Shown here piece by piece: positions 1-8,441 of a stretch of 64,000 nt of DNA. The stretch is taken from positions 1 to 64,000 of the forward strand of contig NZ_AZER01000008.1 in NCBI RefSeq assembly GCF_001436045.1, written 5' to 3'. How positions within the stretch are numbered: position 1 is the first letter of the stretch; each line of letters starts with the position of its first letter. The position numbers and the translations under genes are program-made. Source of the DNA: Limosilactobacillus frumenti DSM 13145. GTDB lineage: Bacteria; Bacillota; Bacilli; Lactobacillales; Lactobacillaceae. The notes under the pieces are model-generated. The model did no database searches. It had not been told where the DNA came from and saw only the letters and a program-made list of their open reading frames with translations.

Positions 1-234
1 CTTGCCTTAGCAAAAGTGGCGTAAATGAAAGTGTCCAACTTACAGGGTTCACTTCATTCTGATTTTCCGAACGCTAGAGTCCTCTTTGTGTACTGCGCTG
101 TAGTATTAACTATATAGGAGACTTATGTCACAATCCTCTTTATTTATTATCAATAGATTATGGCTAAGGATACAAAATAACCAAATACTTCGTGGACTTA
201 ACTCACCAGCTAACGGTTATTTCCCAGCTTTTTA

Positions 235-307
235 TGGACCATGCGAGATTTGAACTCGCGACCTCCTGCATGCGAAGCAGACATTCTCCCAACTGAACTA
301 ATGGCCC
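235..307 (-). tRNA. tRNA-Ala, anticodon CGC
   Basis: On the minus strand this 73-base stretch folds as a cloverleaf. The acceptor stem GGGCCAT pairs with ATGGTCC and includes a G3:U70 wobble, the identity element of alanine tRNAs. The seven-base anticodon loop TTCGCAT gives anticodon CGC, which reads GCG. The T-arm stem GCGAG/CTCGC encloses TTCAAAT. The discriminator base is A and CCA is not encoded. It stands alone, with no other tRNA nearby. Confidence 0.95.
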
Positions 308-492
308 AGACGGCTTTATTGTAGTCTGACAAATGAGTTGATGCAACTGAACTGGCATAATATCTCAACAATACTAATCATTATGAGCATAAGTGTCCGC
401 TTCCGGTATCACGAACTGTCTTGCTAAGCGACAAATGTCTAAAAATGAGTCTCGTATTCCTATTGCTAAATTGCTAAACTGAAGGTGGAAGC

Positions 493-506
493 TGAAAGCG
501 CTTCCT
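493..506 (+). promoter_or_regulatory. cre site (CcpA) before the DUF5692 gene
   Basis: TGAAAGCGCTTCCT fits the catabolite-responsive element consensus TGWAARCGYTWNCW at every position. It lies about 25 bases before the ATG at 531, between any promoter and the ribosome binding site, a position typical of CcpA roadblock repression. The rest of 308-530 holds no gene I can support. Confidence 0.7.
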
Positions 507-530
507 AAAACCATTAAGGAGGGGTTCACA

Positions 531-1568
531 ATGTTATTTCAAGTATATTGAAGCCAGTCTGGCTGGCAATTTTTCGGTTGGATATTAGTTTTTGCTAGCT
601 TGATTATTGCCAACGAAATTGCCCGGCGTTCACGAGCTGGTGGCTTGTTCTTCTTTGTTATTTTGCCGGTGGCTTTAACAATTTACTTTGCTATTATTTA
701 TATTTGTGCTGGTCAAGGACAAGCATGGGCTTTACACAACCAGACCTACGTTCACATGAATAGTTGGTTCCACTATGCCAAACTGTATGCGGCCATTTTT
801 GGCTGTATTGGTTTTATGATCCTGAAATATCATTGGGGAAAGTTAGGAAAAGCGTACTGGTTTAAATGTTTTCCGTTTGTAATCGTCGCCATCAATATCT
901 TTATCGCCGTGGGGAGCGATTTTGAGTCCGCTATTCGGGGAATGAATGCCTTAGCTACTACTGGTAGTCAATGGTGGTTATCTTCTGAAGGTGTCTGGCT
1001 CTATGGTGGCTGGTGGAATGTCCTGAATGGGATTGCCGGTATTATCAATGTATTCTGCATGACTGGTTGGTGGGGTATTTACTCCTCTAAGAATGAGGAT
1101 GATATGCTTTGGCCAGATATGATTTGGTTATTCATCCTTGCTTATGATGTTTGGAACTTTGAATATACCTACAATAACCTACCAACTCATGCTTGGTATT
1201 GTGGATTAGCCCTATTGCTGGCACCAACATTTGCTGCTGCATTCTGGAACAAAGGTGGTTGGATTCAAAACCGGGCGAATACATTAGCAATTTGGTGTAT
1301 GTTTGCCCAGGTATTCCCACTATTCCAAGACCACAGTCAATTTTCAGTATTACCTGTACTGTATAAGAGTGGGGTTATGAACCCTGCTGTTCACCCAGGA
1401 GCTGCCAATCCAACGATGATGGGTGTTATTGCGGTCCTTTCGTTAGTAATCAATGTCATTGTCTTTGCCATCATTTGGAAGCGGGCCAAGAAGCTTGGTA
1501 TTAATCCATACAAGCATGAAGTCTTCGTTGGCACTAAGGATTACGAAGAAGCAATGGCTCGTCGTTAA
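531..1568 (+). pseudogene. DUF5692-type multi-spanning membrane protein, broken by TGA at codon 7
   Basis: A strong ribosome binding site (AAGGAGGGG) precedes the ATG at 531. That frame reads six codons, meets TGA at 549-551, then continues in the same frame without another stop to 1568. The residues straight after the TGA (SQSGWQFFGWILVF) look like the missing start of the first membrane segment, so the natural gene probably began at 531 and encoded about 345 residues. The remaining open frame can start only at TTG 600 (322 residues), which has no convincing ribosome binding site and lacks part of the first helix. The protein has about eight hydrophobic segments. I match it from memory to the DUF5692 family of lactobacilli, whose function is unknown. 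A cre site lies just upstream. Confidence 0.7.
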
Positions 1569-1580
1569 TTTATGTATTAC

Positions 1581-1619
1581 AAAAATAGCGAGTCGTAAAT
1601 AATTACGATTCGCTATTTT
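1581..1619. terminator. bidirectional terminator between the DUF5692 gene and adhE
   Basis: A nearly perfect inverted repeat (AAAATAGCGAGTCGTAA against TTACGATTCGCTATTTT) has A and T tracts on its two flanks, so it can end transcripts from both converging genes. Confidence 0.85.
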
Positions 1620-1634
1620 GATTAATCTATTAAA

Positions 1635-4262
1635 TTAATCTTCGACGCCAGTACCTTCGTAGCAACGTTCAAGTAATTCTTTCAGTTGACTTACAAGTGG
1701 TTCAACTGGGTTGGTAGTTGTACATTGATCTTCATAAGCCAATACAGCCAATTTATCGACAACCTTATCGAAGTCTTCACGGCTCACGCCATTAGCTTTC
1801 AAGCTGAGAGTAACACCACACTGGTGAGCAAGATCAATTACCTTTTCAGCATAAGCTTCCGCTAATTCTTTATCAGAGTTACCCTGGAGACCAATGAAAC
1901 GAGCAATATCAGCATAGTCCTTCGTTGCATGGAACGTTTCGTAGTGTGGCCATAGGGCTAACTTTTGAGGACGCTTAGAGTTGAAACGAATGACTTGTGG
2001 TAAAGCGATGGCAATCAGTAAACCGTGAGGAAGACCGAAGGCACCACCCATCTTGTGGGCGAGGGAGTGGTTGATTCCTAAGAAGGCTTGACCAAATGCC
2101 ATTCCGGCCATTGTTGAGAAGTCGTGCATCTTACGACGAGCCAACTTATTACCCTTAACAGAGGCAGGCAAGTATTCCATGACCCCTTTAATGGTTTGAA
2201 GTGACCAACCACGAGTGTAATCAGTTGCCATTACTGAAACATATGATTCAGTCGCGTGACAAAGGACGTCCAAACCCGTGTAAGCAGTGGTTTTGGGAGG
2301 CACAGTTTCAACAAATTGAGAATCCACGATCGCAATGTTTGGTGTTAATGCGTAGTCAGCTAATGGGTACTTAACATGGGTCTTGGAATCAGTGATAACG
2401 GCAAATGGAGTTACTTCTGATCCCGTTCCAGAAGTGGTTGGAATACCGATTAATTGTGACTTGGATGGCTTCTTGATTTGGTAAGCACGCTTTCGGATAT
2501 CAAGGTACTTTTGCATTACCCCGTACCAGGAAGTTTCTGGGTGTTCATAGAACATCCACATTGCCTTAGCCGCATCCATTGGTGAACCACCACCAAGGGC
2601 GATGATTGTGTCCGGCTTGAAGTCATTCATCATTGCAACACCCTTTTCAACGGTGTTAGTCGATGGATCTTCTTCAACATCATCAAAGACAAGAAATGGT
2701 GTTTCATTTTGACGAAGACGAAGTTCATCAATTACTCGTTGAACGTATCCCCGTTTACTCATCCCAGGACCAGTAACGATGAATGCCCGGTTAATGTTTG
2801 GAATATCGCGTAATTCTTTTAATGAATTCCGTTGGAAGTAAACTTTTGGGGGAATCTTAACCCATTGACGGTTTTCACGACGCTTAGCGATCACTTTAAT
2901 GTTTAAGAGATCCCAGTCAGTAACGTTATGTGATACTGAGTTGCCACCGTACGAACCAGTCCCTAGAGTTAGAGAAGGGGTCATGTTGTTGTAGATGTTA
3001 CCGATTCCACCAATACCAGATGGAGAGTTTACGATAATTCGTGAAGCACGCATTTCCAGACCATATTTAGTGGCTAAATCGTCGTCTAAAGTGTGAATGG
3101 CAGCAGTATGGCCTTCACCACCGTAGTGAAGTAATTGACGACAGATATCAAAGGCATTCTCGTGAGAACTTGCCCGGTACATTGTCAGAACTGGTGACAG
3201 TTTTTCAGCTGAAAGTGGGTAATCATCACCGATTCCTTCATATTCAGCAATCAAAATCTTGGTGTGTTCTGGAACATTCTTCAAACCACACATGTCAGCA
3301 ATGGCGTTTGCTGAGCGACCAGCGATTGGTCCACGAACTTGGTGACGTTTCGTGTCAATAAAGCCTTCAGTGAAAGTGTCCATTTCATCTGGTTTAATGA
3401 AGTAGCAGTTCCACTTAGCAAATTCTTCCTTAACTTGGTCGTAAATTTCGTCATCAACAACGACTGAGTTTTCACTAGCACAAATCATTCCGTTATCAAA
3501 TGTCTTAGAAAGAACAATGTCGTAAACAGAACGAGCAATGTTAGCAGTCTTTTCAATGTAAGCAGGACCGTTACCAGGGCCGACACCTAATGCTGGGTTA
3601 CCAGAACTGTAAGCAGCCTTAACCATGGCGGGACCACCAGTTGCTAAAATCGTGGCAGTATCAGGGTGCTTTAGTAATGCATTAGTAGCTTCCAGACTAC
3701 ATTCAGGGATCCATTGAATCATATTCTTAGGAGCCCCTGCTTTTTCAGCAGCTTCTTGTAAGATCTTGGCGGTCTTGATAGAAGACTTCAGAGCTTGTGG
3801 GTGGAATGAGAAGATGATTGTGTTACGCGTCTTAGCAGAAATAATGGATTTGAAGATTGTAGTAGAAGTTGGGTTGGTAACTGGAACGACACCAGCGATG
3901 ACACCCAGTGGGTCAGCAATTGTAATGGTTTGATCTTCATCATTGTCTTCAATGATGCCGACAGTCTTGTCGTGACGGATATTATTCCAAATGTATTCAC
4001 TGGCATATATGTTTTTAATGGCCTTATCTTCGGCAACACCACGGCCAGTTTCATTAGCAGCGTCAACTGCCAGGTCCATGTGGTGTTCTTCAGCAGCTAA
4101 TGCCATTGCCTGACAAATGTTATCAACTTGTTCTTGTGAATAGTTTCTTAATTCATGGAATGCAGCTAAGCTTCGGTCCATTAAGCCCTGAATCATTTCT
4201 TGTGCGGCTTGTTCTTTGGATTTAGTAGTTGAAGTTTCTACATGTTTTTTATCTTTGGACAT
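1635..4262 (-). CDS. adhE: bifunctional acetaldehyde-CoA/alcohol dehydrogenase
   Basis: AdhE reduces acetyl-CoA to acetaldehyde and then ethanol, regenerating NAD+; in heterofermentative lactobacilli it is the ethanol branch of the phosphoketolase pathway. The 875-residue length fits the family. The N-terminal aldehyde dehydrogenase half carries the catalytic cysteine in a GMICASENS motif near residue 260. The C-terminal iron-dependent alcohol dehydrogenase half has GGGSPMD near 557 and metal-binding histidines in GLDVLCHATES near 670 and HSLAHKMGGAFGLPHG near 737. I chose ATG 4262 because GAAGGAG lies a suitable distance before it; the frame extends to a GTG at 4280 that overlaps this site. 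It is monocistronic, with a promoter at 4311-4338 and a probable cre at 4374-4387. Confidence 0.97.
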   Translation of the reverse strand: MSKDKKHVETSTTKSKEQAAQEMIQGLMDRSLAAFHELRNYSQEQVDNICQAMALAAEEHHMDLAVDAANETGRGVAEDKAIKNIYASEYIWNNIRHDKTVGIIEDNDEDQTITIADPLGVIAGVVPVTNPTSTTIFKSIISAKTRNTIIFSFHPQALKSSIKTAKILQEAAEKAGAPKNMIQWIPECSLEATNALLKHPDTATILATGGPAMVKAAYSSGNPALGVGPGNGPAYIEKTANIARSVYDIVLSKTFDNGMICASENSVVVDDEIYDQVKEEFAKWNCYFIKPDEMDTFTEGFIDTKRHQVRGPIAGRSANAIADMCGLKNVPEHTKILIAEYEGIGDDYPLSAEKLSPVLTMYRASSHENAFDICRQLLHYGGEGHTAAIHTLDDDLATKYGLEMRASRIIVNSPSGIGGIGNIYNNMTPSLTLGTGSYGGNSVSHNVTDWDLLNIKVIAKRRENRQWVKIPPKVYFQRNSLKELRDIPNINRAFIVTGPGMSKRGYVQRVIDELRLRQNETPFLVFDDVEEDPSTNTVEKGVAMMNDFKPDTIIALGGGSPMDAAKAMWMFYEHPETSWYGVMQKYLDIRKRAYQIKKPSKSQLIGIPTTSGTGSEVTPFAVITDSKTHVKYPLADYALTPNIAIVDSQFVETVPPKTTAYTGLDVLCHATESYVSVMATDYTRGWSLQTIKGVMEYLPASVKGNKLARRKMHDFSTMAGMAFGQAFLGINHSLAHKMGGAFGLPHGLLIAIALPQVIRFNSKRPQKLALWPHYETFHATKDYADIARFIGLQGNSDKELAEAYAEKVIDLAHQCGVTLSLKANGVSREDFDKVVDKLAVLAYEDQCTTTNPVEPLVSQLKELLERCYEGTGVED

Positions 4263-4310
4263 AATAGTAAGCTCCTTCACATTTACTTTGTTATTGTTTG
4301 AACATGATTT

Positions 4311-4338
4311 ACTATACTACATAATTTTCATTTGTAAA
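4311..4338 (-). promoter_or_regulatory. adhE promoter
   Basis: On the minus strand TTTACA (4333-4338) and TATAGT (4311-4316) are separated by 16 bases, about 50 bases before the adhE start. Confidence 0.6.
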
Positions 4339-4373
4339 TAGTTATGTGATTGACTGAGCAATGGTTTATTACC

Positions 4374-4387
4374 TGGTACCGTTTACA
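4374..4387 (-). promoter_or_regulatory. probable cre site upstream of the adhE promoter
   Basis: On the minus strand TGTAAACGGTACCA matches the cre consensus with one mismatch. It lies about 36 bases upstream of the -35 hexamer, a position more typical of CcpA activation than repression. A weak Rex-like sequence (TTGATAC-N4-TTCACAA) lies further upstream at 4468-4485. Confidence 0.5.
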
Positions 4388-4491
4388 TTGCTGTGGTTGA
4401 CAAGTAGACATTCCTTTAAAAAATATTGGTATTATTTTTATAGAAAGGTAAAGAGAAAAATTAGACATTGATACATGGTTCACAATAATAC

Positions 4492-4533
4492 AAAAAGGTC
4501 CAGAACGACTTTAATATCGTTCTGGACCCTTTT
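4492..4533 (-). terminator. terminator of the nrdHEF operon
   Basis: The stem GGTCCAGAACGA pairs with TCGTTCTGGACC and is followed on the minus strand by a T tract. It lies just after the nrdF stop codon. Confidence 0.85.
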
Positions 4534-4551
4534 ATTATGGTCAAAAGTTAA

Positions 4552-5571
4552 TTAGTCTTTGGAATTTTTATCCTTACCAGCATTTGGATCAGCGACGTTG
4601 TAGTCACTGTCATTCATTGCTTCAACAGCCCCTAAACGGTAACCATTACCAACTTGGCTAAAGAAGTCATGGTTAGCTGTCGAAGTGGAAATCCCGTTCA
4701 TGACAACTGGGTTAACGTCAGAAGCAGTATCGGGGAATAACGGATCTTGACCGAGGTTCATTAAGGCCTTATTGGCGTTATAGCGAATAAATGTTAAAAC
4801 ATCATCGGTCCAGCCAATCTGGTCATATAGCAGGTGAGTGTACTTTTCTTCGTTGTCATACAGTTCATATAAGAAGTCGTACATCCAATCCTTCATATCT
4901 TGTTGTTGCTTTTCAGTCCGGTCATGCATCCCCACTTGGAACTTATAACCAATGTAAGTACCATGGACAGATTCATCCCGGAGAATCAATTTAATGATTT
5001 CAGCAACGTTATTCAACTTATTGTGACCAAGGTAGTACAGCGGAGTGTAGAAACCAGAGTAGAACAGGAAAGTTTCCAAAAAGACGTTGGCAACTTTTTT
5101 CTTCAGTGGATCAACGCTTGGATCTAAGTACATGTTGGCAATTTTGACGGCCTTATTTTGCAAGTATTCTTCACTATCCGACCAGTCAAAGATTTCTTTG
5201 ATTTCTTCTGGAGTGTTAAGGGTGGAGAAGATGGTTGAATAACTCTTAGCGTGGACAGATTCCATGAATTGAATGTTGTTCAGAACAGCAGTTTCGTGCT
5301 GTGTCTTGACGTCTTCTTTCAAGGAGGTTAAACCAGCTTCAGACTGAACAGTGTCTAGTAGGGTTAAGCCACCAAAAACGTGGCCAACTGTCCATTGGTG
5401 GTCAGTATCTAGTTCACGCCAGTCATCCAAGTCATTTGAAACTGGAATCCGTGTATCTAACCAGAATTGTTCAGTTAATTTTTCCCAAGTGGCCTTATCG
5501 ATCATATCGGAAACTTCATTCCAATTAATGGCCTTATATTTTTTTAACGGGGTAAAATCTTCAAGCTTCAT
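4552..5571 (-). CDS. nrdF: class Ib ribonucleotide reductase, radical-bearing beta subunit
   Basis: NrdF carries the dimetal-tyrosyl cofactor that starts the radical reaction converting ribonucleoside diphosphates to deoxy forms in NrdE. The 339 residues contain the full ligand set: Asp73, Glu104 and His107 (in FMESVHAKSY), Glu166, Glu200 and His203 (in RDESVHGTY), with the radical Tyr111 close to the metals. It is the last gene of the nrdH-nrdE-nrdF operon, 117 bases after nrdE, with GGAGGAG before its ATG and a terminator after its stop. No nrdI flavodoxin gene lies in the operon; a class Ib enzyme would need one elsewhere in the genome. Confidence 0.97.
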   Translation of the reverse strand: MKLEDFTPLKKYKAINWNEVSDMIDKATWEKLTEQFWLDTRIPVSNDLDDWRELDTDHQWTVGHVFGGLTLLDTVQSEAGLTSLKEDVKTQHETAVLNNIQFMESVHAKSYSTIFSTLNTPEEIKEIFDWSDSEEYLQNKAVKIANMYLDPSVDPLKKKVANVFLETFLFYSGFYTPLYYLGHNKLNNVAEIIKLILRDESVHGTYIGYKFQVGMHDRTEKQQQDMKDWMYDFLYELYDNEEKYTHLLYDQIGWTDDVLTFIRYNANKALMNLGQDPLFPDTASDVNPVVMNGISTSTANHDFFSQVGNGYRLGAVEAMNDSDYNVADPNAGKDKNSKD

Positions 5572-5688
5572 TTAATTATTCTCCTCCATGCAGTAGACTA
5601 TCAATTCATTTATCAAGTGCAAAATAATACAGCTACCAGTTTAGCAAGCTATTACTAGAAAAGCAAATTAAAAATTGGTGATAAAGCC

Positions 5689-7860
5689 TTAAATTACACA
5701 GCTTTCACATTGGTTGGCACCAATTTCGTCATTATCATCGGTAAATGTCCGAATATAGTAGATTGACTTAATGCCTTTCTTATAAGCATAGTGTCGTAAA
5801 ATATTGAGATCCCGTGTAGTCATCTTATTAGTCCGCCCATTTTTCCACTCATATAATCCGTCTGGAATAGTGGAACGCATAAAGAGAGTCAGTGACATCG
5901 ACTGATCAACATGCTTTTGTGCCGCAGCATAAGTATCAATGACTTTACGCATATCCATATCATAAGCGGAAATGTAGTATGGCATTGTATCGTTGGATAA
6001 GAATGGTGCTGGATAATAAATCTTACCAATCATCTTTTCTTGCCGCTCTTCAATCCGGTTAATGATTGGCGTTAGGCTAGCAGTGGAATCGTTGATATAA
6101 GAAGTCGAACCATTTGGTGCAACAGCTAAGCGGTATTCATTGTATAGGCCATCCTTCATGACTGCTGCTTTCAGCTTTTTCCAATCTGCAATTCCAGGAA
6201 TAAAGATGTTTTGGAATAGTTTCTTGACGGTTGCAGATTGTGGCCCCCAGTCCTTTTCTACATATTGATCAAAGTAAGAGCCATTGGCATAAGTACTCTT
6301 ATCAAAATTATGGAAAGTTTCGTGCCGTTCCTTAGCAATCTCATTGGAAGCAACTAATGACCAGTAATTCAACAGCATAAAGTAAACGCCAGTAAATTCA
6401 ATTGCCACCGGACTGCCATATTGAATATGGTGCTTGGCTAAGAAACTATGTAAGCCCATCGCACCTAAACCAATTGAGTGACTCAGTTGATTTCCCCGCT
6501 TGATGGATGGAACAACATCCAAGCTTTCCACATCACTGATTCGTGTCAGTCCGCGCACAATTGCCCGAATAGACCGGCCAAAGTCGGGTGACTTCATCAT
6601 GTTCAGAATATTAGTTGATCCTAAGTTACATGAAATGTCTGTTCCAAGGGTCTTGTAAGTCTGATCATCGTTTAATGTGGATGGTGTTTGGACTTGGGCA
6701 ATTTCGGAACAGAGGTTACTCATGACAACCTTGCCGTCGATTGGGTTGGCACGGTTTACGGTGTCGATGTTAATAATGTATGGATAACCAGATTCCTGTT
6801 GCAGCTTACTAATTTCATCTTCGAGGTCACGGGCATTAACTTTCTTCTTGTGGATCTTATTATTGGCAACCATGTTATCGTATTCCTTAGTAATATCAAC
6901 ATATGAGAATGGCTTGCCGTAAACTCGTTCAACATCATATGGACTGAATAGGTACATGTCTTCGTCTTTTTCGACTAATTCATAAAACTTGTCGGGAACG
7001 GTGATCCCCAGTGAGAGGGTCTTTAACCGAATCTTTTCATCGGCATTTTCCTTTTTAGCACCTAAAAAACCGATAATGTCGGGATGGAAAACACTGAGGT
7101 AAACGACGCCGGCTCCTTGACGTTGGCCCAATTGGTTGGAGTAGGAGAAGCTATCTTCCAATAACTTCATCACGGGGACAACACCACTGGCAGCATGCTC
7201 AATCTTCTTAATTGGTGCACCAGCTTCCCGCAAATTGCTAAGATTAATACCAACCCCACCACCGATCTTAGAAAGCTGCAGAGCGGAGTTGATGGTCCGA
7301 CCAATGGTGTTCATATCATCGGTTGTTTGAATTGCAAAGCAGGAAACAAATTCTCCCCGTCGTTTCCGACCAACGTTTAAGAAAGTTGGGGTTGCTGGTT
7401 GGTAACGTTGGTGAATAATTTCATCAGCAAGATCCATTGCTAAATCTTCATCCCCATTGGCGAGATAAAGAGCATTCATTGCTACCCGGTCGATATAGTT
7501 TTCCAAGTAGTATTCCTTGTCATTTGTCCGCAAGGCATACTGGGCGTAAAATTTGTAAGCTGCCATAAATGAGTGGAAGTGGAAGTCTTGCTTCTTTAAG
7601 TAGTCATATAACTTTTCAATAAAGTCGAGACTGTACTTGTCCATGAAGCCTTCTTCAATGTAGTCATTGTCTTCTAACCATTGATAACGTTCCTTGATTG
7701 AAGAAAAATGCTTGGTATTGGGCTTTACATTTTCCTTAATAAAGTCCGCCAATGCTTCCTTATCCTTTTCCAGCTGAATTTGGCCGTTTTTAGGAATGTT
7801 AACTTCATTGTTGAGGTCGTAATATTTCACCTTAGTAAGATCAATATCAGATAATGCCAT
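5689..7860 (-). CDS. nrdE: class Ib ribonucleotide reductase, catalytic alpha subunit
   Basis: NrdE binds the nucleoside diphosphate and performs the reduction. At 723 residues it has normal family length. Visible motifs are the active-site cysteine region (GEFVSCFA), the loop SNLCSEI carrying the Asn-Cys-Glu triad, and the C-terminal tail CESCVI, whose cysteine pair is re-reduced by NrdH. I start at ATG 7860 with AAAGTGAG in front; the frame also reaches a GTG at 7872 that would leave no ribosome binding site. It follows nrdH after a strong intergenic hairpin and precedes nrdF. Supply is tied to the NrdR boxes upstream of nrdH. Confidence 0.97.
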   Translation of the reverse strand: MALSDIDLTKVKYYDLNNEVNIPKNGQIQLEKDKEALADFIKENVKPNTKHFSSIKERYQWLEDNDYIEEGFMDKYSLDFIEKLYDYLKKQDFHFHSFMAAYKFYAQYALRTNDKEYYLENYIDRVAMNALYLANGDEDLAMDLADEIIHQRYQPATPTFLNVGRKRRGEFVSCFAIQTTDDMNTIGRTINSALQLSKIGGGVGINLSNLREAGAPIKKIEHAASGVVPVMKLLEDSFSYSNQLGQRQGAGVVYLSVFHPDIIGFLGAKKENADEKIRLKTLSLGITVPDKFYELVEKDEDMYLFSPYDVERVYGKPFSYVDITKEYDNMVANNKIHKKKVNARDLEDEISKLQQESGYPYIINIDTVNRANPIDGKVVMSNLCSEIAQVQTPSTLNDDQTYKTLGTDISCNLGSTNILNMMKSPDFGRSIRAIVRGLTRISDVESLDVVPSIKRGNQLSHSIGLGAMGLHSFLAKHHIQYGSPVAIEFTGVYFMLLNYWSLVASNEIAKERHETFHNFDKSTYANGSYFDQYVEKDWGPQSATVKKLFQNIFIPGIADWKKLKAAVMKDGLYNEYRLAVAPNGSTSYINDSTASLTPIINRIEERQEKMIGKIYYPAPFLSNDTMPYYISAYDMDMRKVIDTYAAAQKHVDQSMSLTLFMRSTIPDGLYEWKNGRTNKMTTRDLNILRHYAYKKGIKSIYYIRTFTDDNDEIGANQCESCVI

Positions 7861-7898
7861 GATGTAACTCACTTTCTATTTAGATTGTTAGCAGACAG

Positions 7899-7950
7899 AA
7901 AAAGCGGGAGGTTACGGAAGTTACTCCTAACTTCGCCTAACTTCCCGCTA
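7899..7950 (-). terminator. hairpin with T tract between nrdH and nrdE
   Basis: On the minus strand AGCGGGA-GTTA pairs with TAAC-TCCCGCT around an inner hairpin, and TTTTT follows directly. It has terminator form but sits inside the operon, so it probably acts as partial terminator or RNA-processing site and makes nrdH mRNA more abundant than nrdEF. Confidence 0.6.
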
Positions 7951-7972
7951 TTAAATCATTCATCCAACCGCT

Positions 7973-8194
7973 TTAGGCCAGTTTACTTAATTGATCGGGA
8001 CGGAAACCAGAAAAAGCATCGCCATTAGGGAGCTTAACAACTGGTGTAGCCATAAAGCCTTCTGCTTTTAATCGCTGGATAAATTCAGGTTGTTCGTCGA
8101 TGTTGTGTTCAACAAAGTTGATTTTATGTTGTTCCAAGAATTTCTTGGTCATCTTGCATTGAATGCAATTATTTTTAGAAAAGACAGTAACCAT
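7973..8194 (-). CDS. nrdH: NrdH glutaredoxin-like electron donor for NrdEF
   Basis: NrdH is a small thioredoxin-fold protein with glutaredoxin-like sequence that passes electrons from thioredoxin reductase to the C-terminal cysteines of NrdE. The 73 residues include the redox motif CIQC at 10-13, the cis-proline segment ATPVVK and the C-terminal FSGFRPDQL typical of NrdH. The frame runs open upstream to 8389, but the ATG at 8194 has GGGGA six bases in front and begins the family fold (MVTVFSK), so that start is used. It is the first gene of the operon. Its likely reductase gene, trxB, lies elsewhere in the window at 47914. Confidence 0.95.
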   Translation of the reverse strand: MVTVFSKNNCIQCKMTKKFLEQHKINFVEHNIDEQPEFIQRLKAEGFMATPVVKLPNGDAFSGFRPDQLSKLA

Positions 8195-8228
8195 ATCAAT
8201 TCCCCCTACGCTTTTGTTGATGGTTACT

Positions 8229-8256
8229 AGTATAGCGATATTTACGAGAAAATCAA
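8229..8256 (-). promoter_or_regulatory. nrdHEF promoter
   Basis: On the minus strand TTGATT (8251-8256) and TATACT (8229-8234) are 16 bases apart. The NrdR boxes lie immediately upstream. Confidence 0.6.
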
Positions 8257-8265
8257 TGTAAAAAT

Positions 8266-8309
8266 GCCATATATTGTGACACTTAAAATGGTGAAACACA
8301 ATATATGGC
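8266..8309. promoter_or_regulatory. paired NrdR boxes
   Basis: CCATATATTGTG (8267-8278) and CACAATATATGG (8297-8308) are mirror copies whose centres are 30 bases apart, about three helical turns. This is the paired-box layout bound by the ATP-cone repressor NrdR, which turns down reductase genes when dATP is high. The regulator gene itself is not in the window. Confidence 0.85.
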
Positions 8310-8441
8310 ATTGCTGTGGGCAAATGAACGGTGTGAAACATTTTTAACACGAAATGTGGATAATCACTAGATAAATATTTTAACTTCAAACGAGATTATT
8401 ATACACTGATCTTAGTAAAAAAACACAGATTGAGGTTTAAA

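Noticed and set aside
125-253. A 42-codon open frame before tRNA-Ala
   Set aside because: It runs into the tRNA-Ala gene, has only a weak ribosome binding site, and its sequence has no protein-like pattern.
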